Part shown: piece after piece, positions 36,112-47,493 of the stretch
Numbering within the stretch: the stretch's first letter is position 1
How the letters are laid out: the number at the start of each line of letters is the position of its first letter
Translations under genes and position numbers: made by a program
Assembly: GCA_040437565.1 (NCBI GenBank)
Contig: JBDOQK010000002.1
Span: 1,028,122-1,092,121, forward strand
Direction of reading: 5' to 3'
Source of the DNA: Albugo candida
Taxonomy: Eukaryota > Oomycota > Peronosporomycetes > Albuginales
DNA length: 64,000 bases
The notes under the pieces: model-generated
Told to the model about the DNA's origin: nothing
The model's database searches: none
The model's input: only the letters and a program-made list of their open reading frames with translations

Positions 36112-36989
36112 GGGTAATATGATCTTAAAATTGGCCATTCAAAATCAGGGTTTGCTGGTTTTAAGTGTCATGCACCGTATATTTGATTCTGTCTTGTGAT
36201 TGGTTGGGGGAAATGCGTATACTTCGATTCCACAACGCGAAAGTGATGATAATACGCCCGTTGCATAATCAAAATCATTCAATGATGCCATAGCCAAGAT
36301 TGGACATTCCATGCGCATGCTTGATCAATCGAACTAGATAAGTACTAGAAGCATTCTCCAAAAAATAATGAAGTGAGAGTTTCAGTATGCGAATGTTCCG
36401 GCCACCAAATCATCTAGACAATTGAGCTGTTCGACCTTGTGTGAATCTAAATGGATCATTAGGGATACCCGTTTGGTTTTGATGGTATCATAGATATCAT
36501 ACTTCACAAAGATTTGCAGAAGTTGTAAAACGTTCACTAAAAAGGTAGTGGCGTATCATCTCTCAAATCTTATTTGCTGCTAAATGGACTACTGAAATTG
36601 GTAAAAGATCACCAAACCACTCGTCCCAAGCATAGAGTGATAAATTCGCTCGATGATGATACATAACCGTGAAGCATTTTCTAAAAATCGCTCGAACGAT
36701 CACAAAAATTGATTTCCGCATGAACGGCTATTTAATATCGCGGAGACTTCACAAAATGTAAGTGACATCGTTTTGCTTGTATCAACATGTAGGAACGCAA
36801 GGAAAAGATAGCTTGGAGAGGAGGGAATGAAGTTTGTGATTTATCGGTAGAAGTGACGAGTCAAGGTATTTCAGGAATCAGTGCGTTGAGACGTAAAACG
36901 CCGACAGACACAGAGCATACAGCTGAGAACGAATTCGTCTCCCGCTGCCGAATATATAGTGAATAATAGCAGTCCGGTAAGCAATCAGA
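36112..36989. other. No recognised gene
   Basis: AT-rich, with no open frame I can assign on either strand and no clear repeat. Confidence 0.5.
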
Positions 36990-37760
36990 GAGTTTTCGTT
37001 AAGAAAAACGGAAGTTTGTGGATATTAAAAAGGCATAGATCGGTAATAGGCACCGCACCGGATCAGCAGGACGCAGAGTGACCGAAGAAGCTGTGCGTAA
37101 AGACAGTGGGAAGATCAGAGAGACCGAGAAACAGATATTAAGAAATATGGAAAAGCAATGAAAAGTGATCAAAGAGGTAGAGTATGATAGCGAGCGACGA
37201 CGGAAGTGCTAGAGGTGCTCAAGGACCCGGGAGAAATGGAGTATGGATGGTTCAAGAGCTACGTGCTACACATCAAATGCGTCTCCAAAGACCAAGGTGG
37301 AGGATCAGTTCGTGGGACGTTTTAATTCATTTTTGGTTGCTTGTGGCACCGAAAGAGCCTTCGATATTGACTACGGCCTGTCTTTTGCTGTAATAGTGTT
37401 AGCAAGTGCGGTAAATTAAAGAAGGCGCTTACGTTGCGATCTCGTGTGCCAGCTAGTCGCGCAGAAATACATAAAGCATACGTACAAGCAGATGAGGGGA
37501 AGCAATTTTTAGATGAATTTGTAGCACCTAATACATGGTAATTAATGAAAGACTGCTAAGGAAACTTGTTGTGGATAAAGACGAAAAGCTCGCATTGATG
37601 CCTAAGAAATCCCTGTACGGATTGACTTACGCCGGTTATTTATCAAGCGAGTTCTTAAACGCTAAGCTAGTGATTACAAGCTTCACTCGCAACGTGACCG
37701 ACATTGGTTTTTTACTTCAACAAGAAAACTCACGAAACAAAAACTGATGACGTTCCCGTT
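36990..37760 (+). mobile_element. Ty1/copia reverse-transcriptase fragment (fossil)
   Basis: Scattered pieces of a copia reverse transcriptase lie on the plus strand, including a SLYGL motif near 37606. No LTRs found. It abuts the left LTR of gypsy 3. Broken. Confidence 0.55.
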
Positions 37761-38117
37761 GTCCAATTCTTGCTGACGCAGTGCTGTGGATTAGTAGGGC
37801 TCACATTCTTGAAACCCCTGCTCCGATAGTTTCGAAACAGCCCGCCTCGTCGAGACACGATAGTTACGAAACAGCAGGATGTACACAGGGGCACAAAGAT
37901 CATATTAACTTCTTTAATACAGTTCTCAACTTGCCTCCAAGTGAACGGATCCTTCATAAAGTATACTTTTGGTATAGCAATCTCAAGTCAAGTACAGCCG
38001 GCATCTCATTGCAACAAGATGCCGACTTCTGGGATGGTTGATGAAGACGTCGAGATACCGACCGCGTACATCATCACACCGGAGCATATCACGGCTCCAA
38101 AACTTATTGAATAGAAG

Positions 38118-38311
38118 CCAGCGGGAGCAGTATGTGTGGCGTCTTCCCGAGCGCTGCTCTGCAACACGAAAGCAGTATGACACCATCGCAGTGAGTATCA
38201 TTGAACCGTCGCTAATCCCCTGACGAATCCAGCGGGAGTAGTATGAGTGGCGTCTTCGCGAGCGCTGCTCTGCAACAAGAGAGCAGTATGACACCATCGC
38301 AGTGAGTATCA
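38118..38311 (+). repeat. 83-bp direct repeat inside gypsy 3 gag
   Basis: CCAGCGGGAGYAGTATG begins copies at 38118-38200 and 38229-38311. Only about half a dozen differences, and the offset is 111 bp. A local duplication within the element. Confidence 0.75.
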
Positions 38312-39548
38312 AGGGCTCCATCGATGCGGAAATGCTCAGCAACAAGGCGCTCAATGTCCTAGACAGGGATGCTGGAGACGTTTACCGACTTCAACATCAT
38401 GCAGGAGATCAATCGGCGTTCCAGCACGGTGAAGGATAATCATCTCCCGGACGTTGAGGCTCTTTTCGCCGAGAAGCTGCGAATGGGATCTTAAGGAAGA
38501 CGACATTAAAGCCCATATCTTGAAGCATTTCGCTTCTTTTAACAAGATCGTGGGAAACTATGGGCTCCAAAATGTGATTGGACACACCAACCCCAAAAGT
38601 CAAGATGCGATAATGTAGACAAAGAACAGGACCAAGATCTTGATCGATAAATCGCGTCCACAATGCTGAAGCGTGAGATCATGCTGGTTGCCCTCGAGTA
38701 TCGCAAGGCTAAGGCGGATGAAAAGCTCCATATTAGCTGATTCTGGAACGTGCTCGTGAGCAACAGCATTTACCTTCTGATGGCAATAGAGGATACACCA
38801 AACCAGACTACACAGATGAAACCGCCTATCACTCGCAAGTCTCATACCAGTATGTAAAGGTTTCATGAACGATGATAACACATCTCGACCCTCAAGCCAG
38901 CACCCACCTAAACCAGCAACTTCCCATCACCCCGCGATGGCTTTCTGGTGTGTAAAGGTCCTTACAGCATCATCTAACGCACAGAGGGATGAATCCCAAC
39001 GAGCCATGCAAGAGCGCATGGCAGCACGTGCCTCATTGATGCGCGTCACACTTTCTTTGGACCAGACCCACAGCTATCAGCGGTCCTAGCGGGTAAAGTA
39101 GAGGTCCCGCTCTGCACTGACACGGGTTGGATGTATCCATCATTCCCTGCAGTCTTTTGATTGGCCTCCCACTCGAAGGTGGTTGTTGGTGCCACGTTGG
39201 TCGACCGCAAGCGAGTGACATTGGACGTCCAAGTACGTACTGCTGCAGAACCTGACAACATCAGGGCTGCTGACTGTCTCGTCCTGGACGAAGAAAAAGA
39301 CCAACTTATTCTTGGAAAAGATGTCTCAGCGCTCTTGGTGTCCACGTTGGAGCCATGATCGCTAAGCTAGAAGAGGGACCAGCCACCGATACAGATGGTG
39401 ATGTTCTTACCACCAATCTTGCTTTTGAAGTTGGTTTCGACGTCGATTAGAAGATCCTAAATCTTCAATCTTCATTGGAGCAAGGAGCACTGTTGGAAGA
39501 GGGTAAGGATTGTGGCCTCGCGCATGAACTATATGAACTCGCCGTCCA

Positions 39549-40259
39549 CGTCTCAATTTGCCGGCTACTAAGCAACCCGCCAATTTAGTAAAAACAACTC
39601 GGAAAAACAACTTTTTNNNNNNNNNNNNNNNNNNNNNNNNNNNNNNNNNNNNNNNNNNNNNNNNNNNNNNNNNNNNNNNNNNNNNNNNNNNNNNNNNNNN
39701 NNNNNNNNNNNNNNNNAGCGATCAGCAACTCCGACAATTCCAGCACTTTCCGTCATTCACACCACGTTTAGTGCGCACGTTCGGTACTTACGAAGACAGT
39801 GTTACGACCAAGAGGAACGCATTCGGCTTGCAAAGGTGCTGGAGCAACTCTCAACGCAAGGATCATTTGGTGGATTTTTCAGAAGTCGAAGATCATTGTT
39901 ACGGGTCCGGCACAGGCGAGCGGGAAGGCAAGTGCAACTCGGATCCTAGTCATAGTTGGCTGGTTATGCTCACAGTGGTGTGGTGCACACCATTTTTTGC
40001 AAACCACGGTACTTTTGGACCATTTTTACCACCACACATTTTTACAACTTTACAACTTTACAGCATTTACAAGCTGGACACAGTCTCGTATTAAGGATGC
40101 TGAGGCTACTACGCTACGAGATTATTAACGAGAAGACATATTATCATCTCTCACAGGTATTTCACGAAACGTTTTATATGTGTATATATGTTATTTAAGA
40201 TAGCCTAGGCAACTAGAGAAGTCAGTTAGTCTAATTCTACTAATATAGTCACCTTCAAC
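39549..40259 (+). mobile_element. LINE copy 2, nested in gypsy 3, internally gapped
   Basis: TGAACTCGCCGTCCA at 39534-39548 and TGAACTCGGCGTCCA at 40260-40274 form a 15-bp target duplication with one mismatch. The 5' end (TCTCAATTTGCCGGCTACTA) matches copy 3 near 62230. Right of the gap is the ORF2 C-terminus (FSAHVRYLRRQCYDQEERIR-like, then LAKVLEQLSTQGSFGGFF), and the 3' tail ends CACCTTCAAC as in copies 1 and 3. It has about 51 bp of T-rich sequence (39992-40042) where copy 1 has the DnaJ insert. Confidence 0.8.
39617..39716. other. 100-N gap inside LINE copy 2
   Basis: The left flank is the LINE 5' end and the right flank is the ORF2 C-terminus. The missing interior could be several kilobases of LINE sequence or nothing; the fixed gap size carries no length information. 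Confidence 0.8.
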
Positions 40260-43039
40260 TGAACTCGGCGTCCAACACAGAGATATTTGGTGGAACCAGC
40301 TAGGATACGATCCGCTGCAACGGTTGAGCCCTTCTTGGTGAAGTTCCAGGTCGACGCTAACCTGTAACTGTCAAAGCCAGGCCGTATCCGAAGCAACAAA
40401 GTGCAAATTGGAGAGGAATTTGTCTACAAGATTCGCCAATTCTACGAAATTACTGCGCAGTATGGATTGAAGCTAAGTGTCACGAAAAGTCTACTCTTAT
40501 GCCGTGAGGTACTGAAGTGCGGCAAGATCTTGAGTGAAACAGGGATACGACATGATCCCACTCGACTTGGCGCATTGACGTCCCTTCCGGCTCCCAGTAA
40601 TGCAGCTGATCTGCAACGTCTACTGTGTACCGGCAACTGGCTACGTGATTTGGTCACAGACTTCTCTCGCACTGCAGCACCGCTCTACTACAGACTCGGC
40701 GCTGTAGTTACGAAAACGAGTCGCACTAAAGGTATTGCAGCCGGTATCTCATTGGCTTGTACATCTGATGAACTTGACGCATACAATGCTTTCCTTGTTG
40801 CACTCCTTCAGTCAGCCCAGCTTTCGTTCCCACAAGATCAGTCAACCTTCTGTTTGTTTACCGACGCCTCCAACTGTGGATGGGCTCTTATTGCGACGAA
40901 AGTTCGTATGTACCAGGACGACGACCCAGTTGAAAAACAAGCCCATGAGTTGCTGGCATGTATGGGTGGTATTTTCCGTGGATCACAGATTAACTGGTCA
41001 GTCACGGAAAAGGAAGGTTACCGATCATCAAAGCGTGTTTTCAACTCGAGTTCCTGCTGGCTCGATCTCGTGGATTTCGCGTATTTTGCGATCACGCAAA
41101 CTTGATTTAAATCTTCTCACCGGCTCAGTCCGTTAAGTGTCACGTCCGTGAAAGCTTCAGCGCTGGGCTCTCCATCTAGTACCCTACCTATATGAGATTG
41201 AACATCTCAGGGGTGAGCGTAATGTTTTCGACGACATTGTTCCTCGTTGGATTGCCTCATCCCAGCCTGTGAAAGCCACCGCCTATGATACGCGGTTGCG
41301 TAGTGACGCACAGCTCTCACCACTCCGCCCGCTCCAAACACCGGGTTTTGCCGAACCGTCGGTCGAGGAGATCGTCACGCATCAGCAGCGCTCATCAAGC
41401 CACGCTGGTCCCCTTCCTACAGATGGATCGCCCAACTTAGTAGCAGGGAAGGTATGGCTACCTCCGGACGCAGATCACTTCATCATGCGCGCGTTTATAA
41501 TGGCGCACTGTTGTGTGCGCGGACACGGCGGCGTTCATGTAATAGTCAACAATATCAAGGGAGATTTCATTGTTGACAACCTTCGGCGCAAGGTGCAAGC
41601 ATTCGTGAAAGAGTGTTAGCTTTGTCGACATATCAAAGGTCTGTGGATTTTGAATCGAGATTGTTCTATATATGATGTCGCGACCAAACGCAATGAAACC
41701 CTTCTGATAGACTATCTCTATCTTGGCACTATAGCATCTCAGGTGCTAAATATTGTCTAGTGCTTACGGATGCGTTCCAACCACTTCTTTGAGTTGATTG
41801 CCTCCGACACTGCAAGTGCGCGGGTCGCAGCTGACGCAATTATCAGTTGGTACAAGCGCTTTGGTTTGCCAATTTCCCTTATGACCGACAATGAGAAGCT
41901 TTTCGTAACCAAGTCATTGCTACTTTGACTGCTAAACTCGGTATGGCGCACAAGATATCACCAGTCTGCGCGCCTTGGCTTGATGGAGCTGTCGAGTGCG
42001 TGAACCGTGACGTTTTACAGGTAGCACGTGCGACGTTACTCGAAGCCCTGCTCGATGTGCAGAAACGAGACACTATACTTCCGACGATTAGGTCCTTCGT
42101 CAACCTTTTCTCCGTCGAGAGCCTGGGTAACAAGTGCCTGATGGAGGTCTTCACTGGTCTCCCACCGCCGCCTTCGCTGGGCTCTTTTATCGCGCCCGAT
42201 GGAGACAGCACCATCGCTATCACGGTTAACACTGACTAGGTAGCGCATCAGTTAAACCAACTTACGATTCGTCTACAACAGATGCCTAAGTTTTTGGAAT
42301 CAAGCAAGTGTGACCGTCATCAAGCTGCTCGCGATGCATCATCCAGTGCTGTTGCCAACTTTGACGTGGGCGATTTCGTATTGTGGTCGCGCTTGGACCC
42401 TCGTTTGTCGGGTTCCAAGCTTATGGTTAGTTGGTTCGGCCCCTTTGTAGTCACTGGAATCAAGGAGCATTGCTTAAAAGTTGACAATTGATCAGTAAGT
42501 GCATGGACTAAGACTTGAACTTTATTCAGAAACTGCACTCGAAGTCACAGAGGAACTACGTGAACACATATCTACGCAGCTTCTTGTTCGTGAGAGACTT
42601 GCAATATACACTACAATATTCCGGCTTCTGCAGGGGAGCTTAAGGTCGCCAGGGTTAGGCTTAAAGATGCTGAGGCTTCGTGGAAGCCGTTTTCCCCAGC
42701 ATAAATGCGGATGCTCCCGACCTGGTGTCTACATTCTTGTACGCACATCCATCGTCGCCCAATGTCATTCGACTCCAGCATGAGCTCCAATAATGTTCGC
42801 CTTCGGAAATGGGTTTGTTGTTAGTTAGTAGGGCTTACATTCCTTAAACCCCTGCTCCGGTAGTTACGAAATACCCACCCCTCAGGCGCCGATAGTTACT
42901 AATGAGCTTAGTCTAGAAGGCACACAGGGGCGCCCAGATCGTAGCGTGTGTATCAACTTCATGAATTCACTTCTCACTTGCCTTCAAGTGCACGGGTCCA
43001 CTACACGGCGTCTAAGGCGTTGCTAGTACCGAAATCTTA

Positions 43040-43890
43040 AGACCAAATAAAAACCGCCTCAATTTAAGGCCTGGGTCTAGCTATCAAATTTCTTAGAACG
43101 GGAGTGGCATAAAACCACGGCAAATGCTAGCTGGAACAAGAAAAGCCGTGATTAGGAAATTTTTTGGCTAGCAAGGCTGACGAAAGTAAAAAATGGTGTG
43201 CTCGTCAAATCAAGATCACAAAAACCAATACGGTGATGATCCGTTGTTTTTATTCCTCCAACCATACACCAAGGATGAGCTGACTGCACGCAGTTGACAG
43301 CCTGTTGTGTTTTGCGCGCTTCACAAGGCCTGACATCATTTTGCTCTGTTCAGGTAAACGAGCACGAAGTTAGAGATGCGAACCACCAGAAACCTGGAAG
43401 GAAATTTCATTTGCAAGTTGGAGTGACTCCTACGTTGCTAACATTAAGACAGGCAGAAACTCCGTCATTCGAGAGATAATTACATCGATTAGACCAGCAG
43501 TGCGGTGTCTTTACAAGAAGCAAAATGGCGTGTCACTTTCCAAAATGCAAGCTCATTTTATTCTCAGCCTCTCATATGAACGCGAGTTGCTAGGTATNNN
43601 NNNNNNNNNNNNNNNNNNNNNNNNNNNNNNNNNNNNNNNNNNNNNNNNNNNNNNNNNNNNNNNNNNNNNNNNNNNNNNNNNNNNNNNNNNNNNNNNNGTC
43701 ACTTTCCAAAATGCAAGCTCATTTTATTCTCAGCCTCTCATATGAACGCGAGTTGCTAGGTATGGGAGAAACCCTCCGATAGGTCCGACGAAAGGTGATG
43801 GAGCCAATGCAGATGGTTACAGGTAATCGAAAGTTATCTGGAACCTTGAGTTGGAAGACAGGATCTCCACCGCCACGCACGTCGACGTGG
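43040..43890. other. No recognised gene; contains a 100-N gap (43598-43697) with duplicated 66-bp flanks
   Basis: 43698-43763 repeats 43532-43597 (artefact). The short frame 43294-43479 has no recognisable domain. Confidence 0.6.
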
Positions 43891-43911
43891 GGTGAGCTTA
43901 TATATGCGAAA

Positions 43912-46838
43912 CTAAAAACAGACATCTGAAACCGGAGTATGTCGATTCGGGCCAATGATGGTCGCCCTGTTCATCAGGGCGTTGACGGCGTCAAGAATAA
44001 GGATTTGAGATGGCTGTTTGCACTGAAGTAAGTGACGATCGAGTAGATGTATCAGCCTTCCATTAACATCTTGGCTCCTCGCGTCGTCTTCCAACATCTT
44101 CAGTCCTCCGCAGCATTCAGATGCGACTATATCCACAAGGTAGAGTTTTTCCCATTTCACCACCTGGGCTTCATCATGTTCTATGACCCTGTTTAAGAAC
44201 GGTATGGCTACGTGAGCTGCATTTTTGTGGCAGCGGCGATAGCACGCTTAAGGCTCCTTTGCATCACGTGGTGCATGAATCCGGCTAGACTAGGGACAAT
44301 AATCTCGACCATGCACTCGATAGAGAAACCACACCGCTTATTCTCTGTTACCTGAAGTTTCATTCGTTACACTTGCTCCATATTTATAGTCTAAGTTGAT
44401 ATGGTATAAACGGATTTAGATGATTATAGCAGGATTTGTGCTTGTACTTCAGTATGGATTGACGGAAGACGATTGAATTAGTATCTATGGTGAGAAAAGC
44501 CATGACCGTCTTCACATCTTCTGGTAATGGCGATCACACGCTCGATTGCTAAATGTTTGGGATGTCATCATGCACATTTTCGTCTTCATGGAACTAAGTG
44601 TCTTACCGATTTTCGAAGATCTTCAGATGTGAGGAAGATAATCGTTATTCCGATGATGCACAAGGAAGGAAGGCTATGTCAGCAGACCAAACTCTGAACG
44701 TATCAGGTACTCACTCACAAACTAAGGTAAAATGTGCAACTAAAAGTACACACAAGTCGGCACAACAAATACTTTTATCTTTCAACAACTTACGGTGTAC
44801 GCTCCATGACTGTAGTTGAACTACTTAAATTAATCTCCGCAAATTATTTTAGTTGCTGGCAGTATTGGCCGTTGTCCATTTACGGATGGGTAACCTATTT
44901 TTGCGTTTCTGGATTTCACGAACCATAAGCTCTTCCATAAGCTGCACGGGAGATGTGATGACCGTGTGTTCAGTTGCTTTTGCGTCGATAGCGAGAGCTA
45001 ATACATTGCCATACATCTCCATTGGTGATGAGGCAAAAGCGAGCACCGGAATATTGCCCCCGTCCTTCAGAAATCCACCACAAGAACATTTTGCTTCTCC
45101 ACGTTTAAACACTGCAACTCTTATGGGGGTCTCTTGAAGAGAACCACCAGAAAGTGTTGAACAATCTCATCTGATACTGCCGAATTCCACAACCCCCTAC
45201 ACAATTTTATTAGCATGCTGTAACCCTTTTACAATATCGTGAGGGCCGCCTCGAGCAGGTTGAAATAAGTATTAAACTTGTAGTTTTGGTCGAAGAGAAG
45301 CACAAATATAATTGCTATGATTGATACTGATCGTTCTTTGCCACTAATATAAAGAAATATTCTGCTTATTCGCCATAGTCTTCTGCAGAGAAGTGTGTTT
45401 GGTCATCAATCATCGCTGTATTGAAGCGACAATAGTGTTGTGCATGGTAGTAGGAACGACTGAGTTGTTGTATCAAGTTGGTGTGGACAGCACATCATCT
45501 ACATAAAGCATGCTCTTGCCGCTCAACGGAACGAAATACTGCATTNNNNNNNNNNNNNNNNNNNNNNNNNNNNNNNNNNNNNNNNNNNNNNNNNNNNNNN
45601 NNNNNNNNNNNNNNNNNNNNNNNNNNNNNNNNNNNNNNNNNNNNNGCCATGACCGTCTTCACATCTTCTGGTAATGGCGATCACACGCTCGATTGCTAAA
45701 TGTTTGGGATGTCATCATGCACATTTTCGTCTTCATGGAACTAAGTGTCTTACCGATTTTCGAAGATCTTCAGATGTGAGGAAGATAATCGTTATTCCGA
45801 TGATGCACAAGGAAGGAAGGCTATGTCAGCAGACCAAACTCTGAACGTATCAGGTACTCACTCACAAACTAAGGTAAAATGTGCAACTAAAAGTACACAC
45901 AAGTCGGCACAACAAATACTTTTATCTTTCAACAACTTACGGTGTACGCTCCATGACTGTAGTTGAACTACTTAAATTAATCTCCGCAAATTATTTTAGT
46001 TGCTGGCAGTATTGGCCGTTGTCCATTTACGGATGGGTAACCTATTTTTGCGTTTCTGGATTTCACGAACCATAAGCTCTTCCATAAGCTGCACGGGAGA
46101 TGTGATGACCGTGTGTTCAGTTGCTTTTGCGTCGATAGCGAGAGCTAATACATTGCCATACATCTCCATTGGTGATGAGGCAAAAGCGAGCACCGGAATA
46201 TTGCCCCCGTCCTTCAGAAATCCACCACAAGAACATTTTGCTTCTCCACGTTTAAACACTGCAACTCTTATGGGGGTCTCTTGAAGAGAACCACCAGAAA
46301 GTGTTGAACAATCTCATCTGATACTGCCGAATTCCACAACCCCCTACACAATTTTATTAGCATGCTGTAACCCTTTTACAATATCGTGAGGGCCGCCTCG
46401 AGCAGGTTGAAATAAGTATTAAACTTGTAGTTTTGGTCGAAGAGAAGCACAAATATAATTGCTATGATTGATACTGATCGTTCTTTGCCACTAATATAAA
46501 GAAATATTCTGCTTATTCGCCATAGTCTTCTGCAGAGAAGTGTGTTTGGTCATCAATCATCGCTGTATTGAAGCGACAATAGTGTTGTGCATGGTAGTAG
46601 GAACGACTGAGTTGTTGTATCAAGTTGGTGTGGACAGCACATCATCTACATAAAGCATGCTCTTGCCGCTCAACGGAACGAAATACTGCATTAGATACAT
46701 CGTATAAAATCCATGATTAGCTTTTTTTGGCACATCAGTTCCAGGAGATATGAAGTATACATAAACACAGCTGTATGATCGGATTCTAGAAGATTGCTGT
46801 GCAAATTTGTTCGCTAGTGTCGTCCATCGGTCTCCCAC
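43912..46838 (-). pseudogene. Unidentified host-like gene, decayed; possibly helical-repeat protein
   Basis: Read downward in coordinate, several protein-like segments follow one another. FNTYFNLLEAALTIL, a stop, then SMLIKLCRGLWNSAVSDEIV and QHFLVVLFKRPP lie at about 46280-46430. CSCGGFLKDGGNIPVLAFAS, SPMEMYGNVLALAIDAKATE and a basic tail lie at 45996-46259, shown again at 44849-45112. GFMHHVMQRSLKRAIAAATK lies near 44250-44310, and after a one-base frame change NAAHVAIPFLNRVIEHDEAQ and YLVDIVASECCGGLKMLEDD follow down to 43912. The leucine/alanine-rich helices recall ARM/HEAT repeats, but I do not recognise the family. It shows none of the transposon hallmarks seen elsewhere here. At least one stop and two frame changes mean it is probably dead, unless some are introns. 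Confidence 0.45.
44499..46692. other. 100-N gap (45546-45645) with duplicated 1047-bp flanks
   Basis: 45646-46692 repeats 44499-45545 with no difference seen. The apparent twin pseudogene segments at 44849-45112 and 45996-46259 are one locus. Confidence 0.85.
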
Positions 46839-46849
46839 TTCGACATGAC

Positions 46850-47493
46850 TAAAAAATGATCTTTACCAGAGCGATCAAACCATTTTTATTGCAATGTTCG
46901 CTTTCAGTAACGCATATACTTCCTCAATTTGTCATTCTGCAGTTCCCTGTCAACACGACACTACCCTGATGCTGTCGTACGCTATTGATTCTATCGATTA
47001 ATTACGTGTGTCACGTTGAAATCTTCCGGAGCTATATACATAACATACGTTTGAGATCAGTGCTGGCGTTTACTTAATGCCTGACTGAAGCCTCTTAATA
47101 TCAGAATGTTGTTCTGTATGCTCACCCTATTTATATACATTATACAAAGAAGAGATAACCTGCGTTGCGTTGCCTCCAGCACAGCGGTCAGTTGTCGCCC
47201 AGTTCTGTTGTCTTATTGTGAGCAAAAAGTGGACAGGTCATTACCTTGATCGCGTCGTCGTTCGAGCTATGTGCACAAAAAGGATCGTTTTTGCATAGGC
47301 GAAAAAAGCTAATTGTATTAGTACGAATGAAGCCCATGACGACGTATTGCTTGAGGCAAACATGACATATGATAAAATGCTGGAAATAAATTTTTTCGAA
47401 GCAATTCAGCACTCGTCTCCCGTCGTGATAGTGGATACCTTTCTCTTCCATTGTAGAAAGTTGGGCAGCAAATTTATTGATGTTTATTCCACA
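46850..47493. other. No recognised gene; 3' flank of the helicase gene
   Basis: Short frames only (47188-47451 minus, 47347-47547 plus). It probably includes the 3' untranslated region and terminator of the minus-strand helicase gene, but I see no decisive signal. Confidence 0.4.

Larger units (their letters stand above)
37785..43030 (+). mobile_element. Ty3/gypsy LTR retrotransposon 3 (fossil), split by a LINE
   Basis: Direct terminal repeats start at about 37785 and 42819. They share GGATTAGTAGGGCTCACATT-like and TTAGTTAGTAGGGCTTACAT-like openings, ACACAGGGGC, and CTTGCCTYCAAGTG. Their far ends are unclear, at about 38000 and 43030. Parts in order: gag (about 38040-38880), aspartic protease (about 38900-39360), then, after LINE 2, reverse transcriptase and RNase H (about 40330-41100) and integrase with a C-terminal domain (about 41260-42490). 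The order is typical Ty3/gypsy. Broken in several places, though the coding pieces are longer than in gypsy 1 and 2, so it may be younger. Confidence 0.78.

Noticed and set aside
45646-46692. Second copy of a 1-kb gene-like segment (tandem gene duplication)
   Set aside because: It shows no visible difference from 44499-45545 and is separated only by a 100-N placeholder; seven other gaps show the same pattern, so assembly artefact is far more likely.
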